From positions 806,001 through 870,000 of the forward strand of contig CANLZL010000001.1 of NCBI GenBank assembly GCA_947495575.1: a stretch of DNA of 64,000 nucleotides, read 5' to 3'. The notes under the pieces are model-generated. The model had not been told where the DNA came from, did not search any database, and worked only from the letters and a program-made list of their open reading frames with translations. The stretch is from an uncultured Nioella sp. (GTDB lineage: Bacteria > Pseudomonadota > Alphaproteobacteria > Rhodobacterales > Rhodobacteraceae). Position numbers and translations under genes: made by a program. Below are positions 10,030 through 18,332 of the stretch, one piece after another. Position 1 is the stretch's first letter. Each line of letters begins with the position of its first letter.

Positions 10030-10130
10030 TACTTGGATTGAAAGTGTTGCCGGCGCGGCGCGGTAGCCTGATTAAGGGTTTTGGCGCGATTATGATCGCC
10101 TGACGCCTTTCCATTGCTTGGGAGGGCATG

Positions 10131-10505
10131 ATGGCAACATTCATTTTAACCGGAAAATTTACACAGGCCTCTGTCTCAGGGTTAATGGCCAAGCTCTAGG
10201 ACAGGTCTGAGGCTGTTTCAGCAATTTTGACTGCCGCGGGCGGTAGAATGCTGAATTACCACATGACGACTGGCGATCATGACTTCCTGTTGATTGCAGA
10301 GGCACCCCGCGCCGAGGATTTTCTTGCAGGGGTGATGGTGGCAGCTGCTTCCGGCGCGGTTACTGATGTATCAACGGTGCGCGCCTGGAGCTCGGCTGAG
10401 TTTGTTGACGTCGCCGAAAAAGCCGGGTCGATTGCGCAAAACTATCGCCCGCCGGGCAGCTGTTCAAAGACCGAAAGCTTCCTGCATAAGACGGCTGGCT
10501 TCTGA
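10131..10505 (+). pseudogene. GYD-domain protein gene interrupted by an in-frame amber codon
   Basis: An ATG at 10131 preceded by GGGAGGG starts MATFILTGKFTQASVSGLMAKL, then TAG at 10197-10199, then the same frame continues for 101 codons (DRSEAVSAILTAAGGRMLNYHMTT and onward) to a TGA at 10503. Together the two parts read as one GYD-domain protein, a small ferredoxin-like fold family of unknown function. The frame is otherwise undamaged, so the break is a single substitution, either recent or a sequencing error. The downstream piece could only be made from an internal start (TTG 10227 or ATG 10248). Its 3' end overlaps the convergent SDR gene by 42 bases. Confidence 0.78.
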
Positions 10506-11132
10506 TTTTGCGGTATGAAGCGCCTCGCGGTTTTCGCCGGGATAAAACCGTGCCCGCACGGCTGTGGCCATGGGTTGCGGTTTCATGAGCAAAACGCGGG
10601 GGCCAATGTTCTCGGCCTCGGCGCGCCAGCTTTGGATCAAGGCGCGCTGTGCCGCCTTGGACATGGAATATGTACCTGAATACTGCTTATCGCCGTAATC
10701 GTCAAAAAACACCGCAGTCGCCATCTCGGACGGTGCGATCAGTGGACCCACCATGGCGATCAGCCGGGCGGTCGCGCGGATATTGGTCGCGATATTGGCA
10801 TCCAGATCTTTGTCACGGATCTGATGTGTGGGGGTCAGTGCGGTCGCATGAACAGCGCAATGCACCCAGATATCGGCCTTGCCCCAACGGTCATGGATCG
10901 AGCGACAGAGATGGGCCATGGCCCCGTCATCCGTCACATCCATGGGGGCCAGCGTTGTCGATCCGCCTTTGGCCTGAATGCGGTCATCCAGCTCTTCCAG
11001 CGCACCCACTGTGCGGGCAACCGCGACGACATGCGCGCCATGATCGGCCAGCCATTCTGCACATGCAGCCCCGAGGCCACGGGAGGCGCCAGTGACCAGC
11101 GCGATACGGTCTTGAAGCGGTTTTTGTGTCAT
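10464..11132 (-). CDS. SDR-family NAD(P)-dependent oxidoreductase
   Basis: The 222-residue classical short-chain dehydrogenase has the cofactor motif TGASRGLG near residue 14 and a catalytic YSMSK (Tyr-x-x-x-Lys) near residue 160. The ATG at 11132 (MTQKPLQDRIALVTGASRGLG) is preferred, because the longer frame up to 11219 only translates a dispersed palindromic repeat. The substrate is unknown. Its 3' end overlaps the convergent GYD pseudogene, and no operon partner is evident. Confidence 0.88.
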   Translation of the reverse strand: MTQKPLQDRIALVTGASRGLGAACAEWLADHGAHVVAVARTVGALEELDDRIQAKGGSTTLAPMDVTDDGAMAHLCRSIHDRWGKADIWVHCAVHATALTPTHQIRDKDLDANIATNIRATARLIAMVGPLIAPSEMATAVFFDDYGDKQYSGTYSMSKAAQRALIQSWRAEAENIGPRVLLMKPQPMATAVRARFYPGENREALHTAKSEASRLMQEAFGL

Positions 11133-11171
11133 GGGCCGCGTGATGGCGGGTTTGGGCGCGATTGGCAAGAT

Positions 11172-11262
11172 GGTTTCGCTGCGGCTTTGCCGCATCGACC
11201 GGGCGGCGGCCCTCGTCATGCTCCCTACGGGAGCCTTCCTCGGGCCGCTGCTACCGCGGAAC
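11172..11262 (+). repeat. Dispersed palindromic element, copy A
   Basis: About 90 bases beginning GGTTTCGCTGCGGCTTTGCC contain a perfect hairpin (TGCGGC-TTT-GCCGCA), then a second hairpin GCTCCC-TAC-GGGAGC, then a third GC-rich arm. The same arrangement recurs in opposite orientation at 12560-12654. It lies in the 326-base gap between the SDR gene and the DUF1284 gene. Confidence 0.72.
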
Positions 11263-11331
11263 GCTGATCATATGTGGTCTCATGATCCAAAGGGTTCCCG
11301 CTTGCGAAAAGGCGGATTGTGCTGAGAAGGC

Positions 11332-11361
11332 CCCGAAAGGGCGGGTCTGCCCGCCTTCGGG
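11332..11361 (-). other. GC-rich hairpin in the SDR-DUF1284 gap
   Basis: Arms CCCGAA..GGCGGG (11332-11345) and CCCGCCTTCGGG (11350-11361) pair with a two-base bulge and a 4-base loop. On the minus strand it lies about 100 bases beyond the DUF1284 gene. No T-run follows, so termination is not certain. The rest of the gap 11133-11458 holds repeat copy A and nothing else that I recognise. Confidence 0.45.
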
Positions 11362-11458
11362 AGCCGAATACAAGTATCAGGGGCGAGTCGCCCGCCGCCT
11401 CAAGGCCAGGCCGCGCAAAGGCGCGGGCGCTGACGCGCGCCTTGACCCGGAGACCGAC

Positions 11459-11878
11459 TCACGGTGCATCGTGCAGGCGTTTCAGGGCTGCCTCGCAAAG
11501 GCCAAGCTCCAGCCATTGGCACCCCTGACAGAGCGTCGCCAAATCGCCCGGTTTGACATGTTTTCGTATGCGGGCCAGCGCCTCGCCCCAGGAAAGCTCT
11601 TCATGTGGTTTGAATTTCAGAGCCGCCGCATGCGCGCGGTCCAATTGTGAGATACTTTTTTGATCTGTGCACAGACGCCCGCGCCGTTTGGGGCAGGGGC
11701 CGCAGATGTCATCGGTGAAACCGACCACTTGCATGGGAGTGTCCTCGCCGCCCTCTGCGCGCAGGCGCCCCATCACGATCCCGGTCATGTTTTCGGTGAA
11801 CCGGTCGGAATAGCCCTTTCCTTCATAGCCGATGGCGCAAAGGAAGTGATGGGGACGGAAGCGGATGGGATCGGACAT
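11459..11878 (-). CDS. DUF1284-family cysteine-rich protein
   Basis: The 139-residue product carries the DUF1284 start RPHHFLC (residues 8-14) and cysteine pairs CGPCPKRRGRLC near residues 60-70 and CQGCQWLELGLC near residues 117-128. This spacing suggests a bound metal or iron-sulfur centre. Function in the family is not established. It ends 326 bases from the SDR gene and is preceded on the same strand, with a 21-base spacer, by the DUF2199 gene, so the two are probably co-transcribed. Confidence 0.82.
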   Translation of the reverse strand: MSDPIRFRPHHFLCAIGYEGKGYSDRFTENMTGIVMGRLRAEGGEDTPMQVVGFTDDICGPCPKRRGRLCTDQKSISQLDRAHAAALKFKPHEELSWGEALARIRKHVKPGDLATLCQGCQWLELGLCEAALKRLHDAP

Positions 11879-11899
11879 GGGGCAAAGTCTTAGCGTGTT

Positions 11900-12490
11900 T
11901 CAACCGGTTGGGCGATGGCCCATGTTCTCCAGCCAGCCTATCAGTGTTTGCGGGCTCAGGCCGTCAGTTTGTATTCGGTAGAGCGGGTGGGTGTCATCGA
12001 GCACAAAAAGCTCCGGTCGGAGCTCGGGCCTAAAAACCATTTCGCAGGCGACCATAGTTGGCTCAACCCCGGGCAGGTGATTTGCAATCCAGCTAAAGGC
12101 GGGCAAAGGCGGTGGAGAACCATCGGCGAAGAAGTGATCACGGTAACTCTGGAAGCTTTCTTTGCTCAAGCTGCCCCAGCATCCCAGCAAGAAAGTCTCG
12201 GGCCTTCCCCGAATTGGGAGGTTCATGACACAGCGAACAAATAGATCATCTGAGAACCGACAAAAATCCGGTGTCAGAATATTTCCGGCTTCTGTTTGAA
12301 CGGCGCAGTTGTTGTGTTGGTCTTTCTCGGTCAACGGGACGTTCGGTGCGATGAAAGCAAGCGAAAAGAGGTTTTCGAGAGGCTCGCCACAGCATGCACA
12401 AGATGCCCCGGGCCGCGCCAGAAGGTCAAGGCGCGGGTCGGCCGATTCTGCCCGCTCAAATACTCTCGTTACTTTCTTGAGCCAACGCAT
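11900..12490 (-). CDS. DUF2199-family protein
   Basis: The 196-residue protein has an N-terminal CACCGEPL motif near residue 31 and a C-terminal region with the feature order of DUF2199 proteins (DDLFVRCVMNLPIRG, then FLLGCWGSLSKESF, then HPLYRIQTDGLS). There is no signal peptide. The function is unknown. The start ATG at 12490 has GGAAG upstream. It probably forms a two-gene unit with the DUF1284 gene. The pair is bracketed by two inverted copies of a dispersed repeat. Confidence 0.82.
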   Translation of the reverse strand: MRWLKKVTRVFERAESADPRLDLLARPGASCACCGEPLENLFSLAFIAPNVPLTEKDQHNNCAVQTEAGNILTPDFCRFSDDLFVRCVMNLPIRGRPETFLLGCWGSLSKESFQSYRDHFFADGSPPPLPAFSWIANHLPGVEPTMVACEMVFRPELRPELFVLDDTHPLYRIQTDGLSPQTLIGWLENMGHRPTG

Positions 12491-12559
12491 GAAGGCTTCC
12501 CTTGAATGAACAACAGTTTCCTAATGGCGTGTCAAAAACCTGCACCTTGACGCTCGAAA

Positions 12560-12654
12560 CATTCGCGCGGCAGCCGCGGGCCGAGGAGGGCTGCGGCGGC
12601 AGCCTGACGAGGCCCGCCCCTCCCCGGTCGGTGCGGCAAAGCCGCAGCGAAACC
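12560..12654 (-). repeat. Dispersed palindromic element, copy B (inverted relative to copy A)
   Basis: Read on the minus strand it begins GGTTTCGCTGCGGCTTTGCC, identical to copy A for the first 24 bases except where A changes CAC to CAT further on. The second hairpin is GGCTGC-CGCC-GCAGCC where copy A has GCTCCC-TAC-GGGAGC, so both arms have changed together and the stem is kept. It starts 2 bases beyond the purF stop codon and could act as its 3' structure. Confidence 0.72.
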
Positions 12655-12656
12655 TG

Positions 12657-14135
12657 TTACTCTGCGGGCTCCAGCATTTCAAAGCCCTTGGCAACCATAT
12701 CGGTCGGTCGTACAGGGTATTCGCCTGAGAAACAGGCATCGCAATAGCGCGGGGCTTTCGGATCGCGGCCATTGGGTTCGCCTACGGCGCGGTAGAGCCC
12801 GTCGAGCGAGATAAACTTCAGACTGTCCACGGCAAGATGCTGACGCATTTCCTCTTCGCTCATCGTTGCGGCCAAGAGCTTCTCACGCTGCGGCGTGTCG
12901 ACACCGTAAAAACAGGGCCATGCTGTGGGGGGGGAAGCAATGCGGAAATGCACCTCTTTGGCGCCTGCATCAAGGATCATCTCCTTGATCTTACGGCTGG
13001 TGGTGCCCCGCACAACAGAGTCATCAACAAGGATCACCCGTTTGCCTTCAATCAACGCACGGTTGACGTTCAACTTCAGGCGCACACCCATATTGCGGAT
13101 CTGTTCCGTTGGCTCAATGAAGGTCCGGCCCATATATTGGTTGCGGATGATGCCCATCGCATAGGGAATGCCGCTTTCCAACGAAAAGCCTATGGCCGCG
13201 GGCGTGCCGCTATCTGGCACGGGGCAGACCAGATCGGCGTCAACCGGGCTTTCTTTGGCCAGCTCACGGCCGATATTTTCACGGGTCTCATAAACCGACC
13301 GCCCACCAAGAATGGAGTCAGGGCGCGAGAAATAGACATGTTCAAAGATGCAGAAGCGCGACTTGGCAGGCTCAAACGGCTTGAAGCTTTCCATGCCCTT
13401 TTCTGTGATCACCACCATCTCGCCCGGTTCGATCTCTCGTACAAATTCCGCGCCGATGATATCCAGCGCACAGGTCTCTGAGGACAGGACCGAGCCGCCA
13501 TCGGGCAGGCGGCCCAGAACCAGTGGGCGTACGCCCAGGCGGTCGCGCACACCGATCAGTTTGGTCCGCGTCATTGCAACGACCGAGAATGCGCCTTCAA
13601 CTCGGCGCAGCGCGTCTTTCATCCGCTCTGGGATGTTGCGTTGCAGGCTGCGAGCCATCAGGTGGATGATGCATTCACTGTCCGAGGAGCTCTGAAAGAT
13701 CGAGCCGCGCTCGATCAATTCGCGGCGCAGCTCATCTGCATTGGTGATGTTACCGTTATGGGCAATGGCAGCGCCACCCATGGCAAATTCGCCAAAGAAG
13801 GGTTGGACATCGCGGATCGCGGTTTGGCCCTTCGAGCCAGCAGTAGAATACCGCACATGCCCGATGGAAACCGGGCCAGGCAGCGTTTCCATTAGCGATT
13901 GTTTGGTGAAATTGTCGCGCACATATCCAAAGCGGCGGGCCGAGTTGAACCCGGCCTCAGGGTCATGGCTGACGATGCCGCCGGCCTCTTGCCCCCTGTG
14001 TTGCAGGGCGTGCAGGCCCAAAGCTACGAAATTGGCGGCATCTTTAACACCGATGACACCGAAAACACCGCATTCTTCCTTGAGCTTATCATCGTCAAAA
14101 GGATGGCTCAGGAAGGGTTTGGTTTGCTCAAGCAT
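12657..14135 (-). CDS. purF: Amidophosphoribosyltransferase
   Basis: This enzyme makes 5-phosphoribosylamine from PRPP and glutamine, the first committed step of purine synthesis. The Ntn-hydrolase nucleophile is Cys22 (KEECGVFG), implying a cleaved propeptide of 21 residues. The PRPP loop VILVDDSVVRGTTS lies in the C-terminal half. Four cysteines match the [4Fe-4S] ligands of the Bacillus-type enzyme: CIFEHVYFSRPDS, PPTAWPCFYGVD and the pair in YCDACFSGEYP. The chosen ATG at 14135 has GGAG ten bases upstream; an in-frame ATG at 14153 would add six residues and cannot be excluded. Repeat copy B follows the stop. Confidence 0.96.
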   Translation of the reverse strand: MLEQTKPFLSHPFDDDKLKEECGVFGVIGVKDAANFVALGLHALQHRGQEAGGIVSHDPEAGFNSARRFGYVRDNFTKQSLMETLPGPVSIGHVRYSTAGSKGQTAIRDVQPFFGEFAMGGAAIAHNGNITNADELRRELIERGSIFQSSSDSECIIHLMARSLQRNIPERMKDALRRVEGAFSVVAMTRTKLIGVRDRLGVRPLVLGRLPDGGSVLSSETCALDIIGAEFVREIEPGEMVVITEKGMESFKPFEPAKSRFCIFEHVYFSRPDSILGGRSVYETRENIGRELAKESPVDADLVCPVPDSGTPAAIGFSLESGIPYAMGIIRNQYMGRTFIEPTEQIRNMGVRLKLNVNRALIEGKRVILVDDSVVRGTTSRKIKEMILDAGAKEVHFRIASPPTAWPCFYGVDTPQREKLLAATMSEEEMRQHLAVDSLKFISLDGLYRAVGEPNGRDPKAPRYCDACFSGEYPVRPTDMVAKGFEMLEPAE

Positions 14136-14256
14136 GGGGGAGTGGCTCCGCATCCGTCCGATTCCGGGTCCGTATAGACTGGGCTGGCGGGGAAGTCACC
14201 CATGACAGTTTTGTAAAAGAACGAATTCGGGCGGGGCGTTGCAGCCCGGCCCCGGC

Positions 14257-14454
14257 TCAGAAGGCAAAGGGCAGGGCGGCTCCGACGGCAATAAGGATGA
14301 CTGCCAAACGGGTTACGGCAGTTCCTGTTGCAGTGGTGGCCGTTTGCGACAGTTTATGCGCTTGTTGGCTGCGAGCCAAACGGCCGCGGGCCATGTAGTG
14401 GGCTGTGTTGATGGAGCCATCTTTGTTGGTACGAATGTGGGTTTCGGAGGTCAT
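14257..14454 (-). CDS. Small conserved protein with C-terminal membrane anchor
   Basis: The protein has 65 residues from the ATG at 14454 (MTSETHIRTNKDGSINTAHYMARGR). A polar basic head with QQAHKLSQ is followed by a hydrophobic tail of about residues 45-65 (TRLAVILIAVGAALPFAF) that could be a tail anchor. Longer starts exist at 14481 (ATG) and 14487 (GTG). The HIRxNxDGSIxTxxYMxRGR pattern resembles small hypothetical proteins I recall from Rhodobacteraceae. The function is unknown. Confidence 0.65.
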   Translation of the reverse strand: MTSETHIRTNKDGSINTAHYMARGRLARSQQAHKLSQTATTATGTAVTRLAVILIAVGAALPFAF

Positions 14455-14614
14455 GGGTTTGGTTCCGCTCTGGTTGTTCATCTGCACCCAGATTGGACCG
14501 GCCGGAAAGCGGGCGCTTGAAGAAGCCCTAAAGAATATCTGGTGATGTTCTGATTTTTTGCCCCATCTCGGGTCAAACCCGTTATCCAGATCAAAACTCC
14601 CCTAGGGTAACGAC

Positions 14615-15814
14615 ATGAAATTACAGTTCGAAACTTGTGAATTGGACGTCGAGCGTCACCAGCTGTTGGTTGACGGCACTGAGGCGCATGTTGAGCCGCA
14701 AGTGTTCGACCTGTTGGCTCTGTTGGCCGGGTCCGCCCCCGATCTGGTTACATATGACAAAATGGTCGAGGTGATCTGGAACGGGCGCATCGTATCGGAT
14801 GCGACCATCGCGGCGCGGATCAGCGCGGCCCGTCACGCTGTTGGCGATAATGGCAAGGCACAGCGGATCATCCGCACTGTGCCACGCCGGGGGGTGCAGA
14901 TGGTGCCCCGCGTTGAGCGTCTTGATGGTCCTGTGGCAGGGCCGGTGCCGACCGCGCCGATGCAAACGCTGACGCGGCAGACCATCCGCTATACGTCTTC
15001 GCGGGATGGGACGGGACTGGCATGGGCCGAGTCCGGAGAAGGCCCGCCATTGTTGCGGGCGGGCCATTGGATGAGCCATCTGGACTATGACTGGACTAGT
15101 CCGGTCTGGCAGCCCTTGCTGGAACGTCAGTCTAACGGGCGGCGCCTGATCCGATATGATCCGAGGGGAACGGGGCTGTCAGATCGGGATGTCGACTTTT
15201 CGTCGGTCACAATCGAGGAGTTGGCTGACGACCTGGAGGCCGTTGCGGATGCAGCGGGGCTGGAGCGCTTTCCGATCTACGCGATTTCCCAAAGCGTTCC
15301 TGTGGCCCTTGCATTCGCCGCTCGCAGGCCCGACCGGGTGTCGCGGCTGATCTTGAATAATGGTCTGGTGCAAGGCTCAAATATACGCGGTGAGTCCGGT
15401 GCAACCGAGGCGATGATTGCCATGATCCGGGCCGGTTGGGGAATACCCGATAGCCCGTTCATGCGGGCAATCGCGACAGTTTTTATTCCCCGGTCGACAC
15501 CAGAAGAGCTTGAAAGCCTGGTCCAATCACAATCCCGCTCGGCAAGCCCGGACACGGCGGCCGAGATACGCAGAGTGATCGGCGATATTGATATCACGGA
15601 TATTCTGCATAAGGTTACCACGCCCGCGCTTGTTATGCATTGTTCGGGCGATGCTGTGCAGTCAGCCGAGCAATCCAAACAAATTGCGCGAAGCCTGCCC
15701 AATGCAGAATTCGCGCTTTGTGATTCACCCAATCATATGGTGGTGCCAAGCGATCCGATCTGGGCACCATGCATGGATGCGTTCGACCAGTTTCTGGATC
15801 AGGACGCGCCTTGA
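14615..15814 (+). CDS. Winged-helix DNA-binding domain fused to an alpha/beta hydrolase
   Basis: Residues 1-100 form an OmpR/PhoB-type effector domain (LDVERHQLLVDG, HVEPQVFDLLALLA, VSDATIAARISAARHAVGD, RTVPRRGVQMV) without a receiver. Residues 125-399 form an alpha/beta hydrolase with candidate triad Ser225, Asp346 (HCSGDAVQS) and His374 (SPNHMVV). The nucleophile elbow reads AISQS rather than G-x-S-x-G, so catalytic activity is uncertain. It resembles one-component regulators in which a hydrolase domain may sense a ligand. No signal peptide is present. It converges on cvpA; the two stop codons abut as TGATCA. Confidence 0.85.
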   Translation: MKLQFETCELDVERHQLLVDGTEAHVEPQVFDLLALLAGSAPDLVTYDKMVEVIWNGRIVSDATIAARISAARHAVGDNGKAQRIIRTVPRRGVQMVPRVERLDGPVAGPVPTAPMQTLTRQTIRYTSSRDGTGLAWAESGEGPPLLRAGHWMSHLDYDWTSPVWQPLLERQSNGRRLIRYDPRGTGLSDRDVDFSSVTIEELADDLEAVADAAGLERFPIYAISQSVPVALAFAARRPDRVSRLILNNGLVQGSNIRGESGATEAMIAMIRAGWGIPDSPFMRAIATVFIPRSTPEELESLVQSQSRSASPDTAAEIRRVIGDIDITDILHKVTTPALVMHCSGDAVQSAEQSKQIARSLPNAEFALCDSPNHMVVPSDPIWAPCMDAFDQFLDQDAP

Positions 15815-16378
15815 TCAGGTGGCAGTTTCGCCACAGCTGCTCATCAATTGTTCGTAGCGCTGCAGGATCCAGCCCGGTGCATCATCGGGGATTTCGTCTT
15901 CGATCTGCCCCTGGAAATTGGCAAAAACCTCAGCCGAACGGCTGTCTGAGATCATCGGAATGGGCTCATTTCCGACCACGCGGTCATAAGCGATGAGGGC
16001 AACAACCACCAAAAGCACGCCACGCGCGACGCCAAAAAGGAAACCAAGCCCCGCATCCAACCCGCCAATGGCCGAACGCTGCACAGCCGAAGAGAAGAAC
16101 GGTGTGAAAAGCGAAATCACCACAAGCGCACCGGCAAAGACGACAGCAAAGGCGGCGATCATTGCCAATTCGCAGGATCCATTCAGGAAATCGCCCACAT
16201 AGGGAATCTCGAACATCAGATCCTTGGCATTTGGCGCAAAGATAAAGGCCACGATGGCGGCGGCGATCCAGCCAGCGATGGACAGACCCTCGCGCACGAA
16301 ACCGCGCGAATAGGCCAGAATGGCGGAAATCAGTATGACGCCCGCAACAACCCCGTCAAAAATGGTGAAGCCTTCCAT
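15815..16378 (-). CDS. cvpA: CvpA family membrane protein
   Basis: The 187-residue product has four predicted membrane segments: FDGVVAGVILISAILAYSRGFVREG near the N terminus, two central segments, and GVARGVLLVVVALIAYDRVVG. This is the CvpA topology (colicin V production family), followed by a soluble C-terminal tail. The start at 16378 (MEGFTIFDG) has GAGG upstream; the longer frame to 16495 overlaps radA and is unlikely. It follows radA by 29 bases on the same strand, a common alphaproteobacterial pair. In many bacteria cvpA also lies with purF, which here is two genes away. Confidence 0.9.
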   Translation of the reverse strand: MEGFTIFDGVVAGVILISAILAYSRGFVREGLSIAGWIAAAIVAFIFAPNAKDLMFEIPYVGDFLNGSCELAMIAAFAVVFAGALVVISLFTPFFSSAVQRSAIGGLDAGLGFLFGVARGVLLVVVALIAYDRVVGNEPIPMISDSRSAEVFANFQGQIEDEIPDDAPGWILQRYEQLMSSCGETAT

Positions 16379-16407
16379 GGTGCCTCTTATCCTTTGCTCG
16401 CGCCGGT

Positions 16408-17775
16408 CTAGCCTGCGCCAAAAATATCGCCGGTGAACTGTGTCAGATCCGGCATCAGTTTCAAATCCATACCTGCCCCGTCGGCTATTTTGCACCCTTC
16501 AGGAGCGATTGCCGAGGAAAAACCAAGTTTCGCGGCCTCTTTCAACCTGTTTTCGGCCTGTGCGACCGGCCTAAGCGCGCCCGAAAGGCTCAATTCTCCA
16601 AAAACAACGCATTCCGCGGGCAGGGCGGCGTCTTCGCGGGCACTCAGCAAGGCGGCGGCAATTGCAAGATCGGCGGCTGGTTCCTTGATGCGCATTCCGC
16701 CTGCGATGTTGAGATAGACATCCAGACCTTGAAAGCTGATGCCGACGCGGGCCTCAAGTACAGCAAGGATCATCGACAGGCGCGCGCCATCCCATCCGAC
16801 AACGGCACGGCGCGGCTGGCTGAGCGATGAGGGCGCAACCAGCGCCTGCACTTCGACAAGAACGGGCCGGGTGCCTTCGATGCCTGCAAACACAACCGAT
16901 CCCGGCGCGCGTTCTTTGCGATCCGAAAGGAACAGCGCCGACGGGTTGGGCACTTCGGCCAATCCCCGGCCGGTCATTTCGAATACACCGATCTCGTCGG
17001 CAGGACCGAAGCGGTTCTTGACGCTGCGCAGGATACGGAACTGATGGCCACGTTCACCTTCGAAATAAAGCACCGTATCGACCATATGTTCCACGACACG
17101 CGGGCCTGCGATCTGACCTTCCTTGGTGACATGGCCCACCAGCATGACCGAGACGCCTTTGCTTTTGGCAAAACTCACCAGTTCATGCGCGCTGGCGCGA
17201 ACCTGGCTGACGGACCCTGGCGCGCTGTCAACGGTATCAAGCCACATGGTCTGAATTGAATCGATGATGGCGAGGTCGGGCTTCTCTGCCTCTAGCGTCG
17301 TCAGGATATTCCGCAGATTGGTTTCAGCGGCCAGTTTGACGGGGCTATCGGTCAGCCCAAGACGATGCGCGCGCATGCGGACCTGAGCGGTTGCTTCTTC
17401 GCCTGAGACATAAATGACTTTGAGGCCGGACCGCGCGAAAGCGGCAGCGGCCTGTAATAAAAGAGTTGATTTGCCAATACCGGGATCGCCGCCGACCAAC
17501 GTGGCGCTGGCCGCAACAAGGCCGCCGCCAAGCACGCGGTCAAGTTCTGCCACGCCTGCGCTGTCTCTGGCGGGCGGCTCTTCCTCCGTTCCCAAATCGG
17601 TCAGCGCCATGCGCTTGCCCTTCATCCCGCCCAGCCCTTTAGAGCTGGGACCGGTCGACAGGGGCGCCTCTTCCTGAATGCTGTTCCATTCGCCGCAGGC
17701 ATCACAGCGCCCCGACCATTTCTTGTGGGACGCGCCGCAGGCAGAACAGGTGAAGATGGTGACAGGTTTGGCCAT
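16408..17775 (-). CDS. radA: DNA repair protein RadA
   Basis: The full-length RadA has 455 residues. It has an N-terminal zinc ribbon (C10-x2-C13 and C24-x2-C27), a RecA-like ATPase with Walker A GDPGIGKST near residue 95, the RadA-specific KNRFGPADEIG motif, and a C-terminal Lon-like domain. RadA is a branch-migration motor that processes recombination intermediates. The ATG at 17775 (MAKPVTIFTCSACG) is chosen over a TTG two codons upstream. It probably forms one transcript with cvpA and perhaps with the PqiA-like gene 9 bases upstream. Confidence 0.97.
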   Translation of the reverse strand: MAKPVTIFTCSACGASHKKWSGRCDACGEWNSIQEEAPLSTGPSSKGLGGMKGKRMALTDLGTEEEPPARDSAGVAELDRVLGGGLVAASATLVGGDPGIGKSTLLLQAAAAFARSGLKVIYVSGEEATAQVRMRAHRLGLTDSPVKLAAETNLRNILTTLEAEKPDLAIIDSIQTMWLDTVDSAPGSVSQVRASAHELVSFAKSKGVSVMLVGHVTKEGQIAGPRVVEHMVDTVLYFEGERGHQFRILRSVKNRFGPADEIGVFEMTGRGLAEVPNPSALFLSDRKERAPGSVVFAGIEGTRPVLVEVQALVAPSSLSQPRRAVVGWDGARLSMILAVLEARVGISFQGLDVYLNIAGGMRIKEPAADLAIAAALLSAREDAALPAECVVFGELSLSGALRPVAQAENRLKEAAKLGFSSAIAPEGCKIADGAGMDLKLMPDLTQFTGDIFGAG

Positions 17776-17784
17776 CCGCAAGGC

Positions 17785-18246
17785 TTAGCCGAGGGCGTCC
17801 CGCTTGGCCAGATGTGACGTGGCCAGTGAGACCGCAAATGAGGTTAGAACGCAGGCCGTGAACAGCCAGAGGCCCCATGCGGTTTCGATCCGACCGACGC
17901 CCACCCCTTTGGCCAGCGTGATGTAAATCGCGATGAGGAAGATGTCGGCCATGGCCAGTTTGCCCATCACGGACAAGAACGGTGTCAGGCGTGGATTTGC
18001 TACATGGAAATGGATCAAAGACAGACCGACGGTTTTTGCGATCGGTGCAAGCAGCGCAAAGATCGCAATGAGCATGGCCAGCAGCCATTCCTGTTCGTCC
18101 CATAGCGCGACGATGCCAGACAGGACCGAAATTTCGTCGAGGCTGAAAAGCGGCAGAAGACCCGCGCGCATCAATGGCGCCACCCAAGAGAGCGGGAAGG
18201 CGATGAGGAGCGCAAGGTTCAGAAAGGTCAAGGTTTTCCAGAGCAT
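17785..18246 (-). CDS. Paraquat-inducible protein A (PqiA)-like membrane protein
   Basis: The 153-residue product from the ATG at 18246 has four hydrophobic helices and the PqiA features VLSGIVALWDEQEW and the KLAMADIFLIAIYITLAKG segment. It represents one PqiA half without the zinc-ribbon domains of the E. coli protein. PqiA/LetA proteins work with MCE-type lipid transporters at the inner membrane. No MCE protein is adjacent here, though an MlaFE-like pair lies about 2.5 kb away. The longer frame to 18336 lacks plausible extra sequence. Confidence 0.78.
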   Translation of the reverse strand: MLWKTLTFLNLALLIAFPLSWVAPLMRAGLLPLFSLDEISVLSGIVALWDEQEWLLAMLIAIFALLAPIAKTVGLSLIHFHVANPRLTPFLSVMGKLAMADIFLIAIYITLAKGVGVGRIETAWGLWLFTACVLTSFAVSLATSHLAKRDALG

Positions 18247-18332
18247 GGAAGTGAAGGTGGGGGTTCTGGCGGGCCCTTGCAAGACTTCAGGCTGGATTCG
18301 CCCCGGTCGGCAAAATGAACACCCAGAGTTGT

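Noticed and set aside
9965-10130. 6S RNA gene downstream of zapA
   Set aside because: Alphaproteobacteria often carry it there, but I see only a terminator and no long bulged-hairpin structure typical of 6S RNA.
11133-11219. N-terminal extension of the SDR protein
   Set aside because: It translates part of dispersed repeat copy A, which also occurs outside coding sequence at 12.6 kb.
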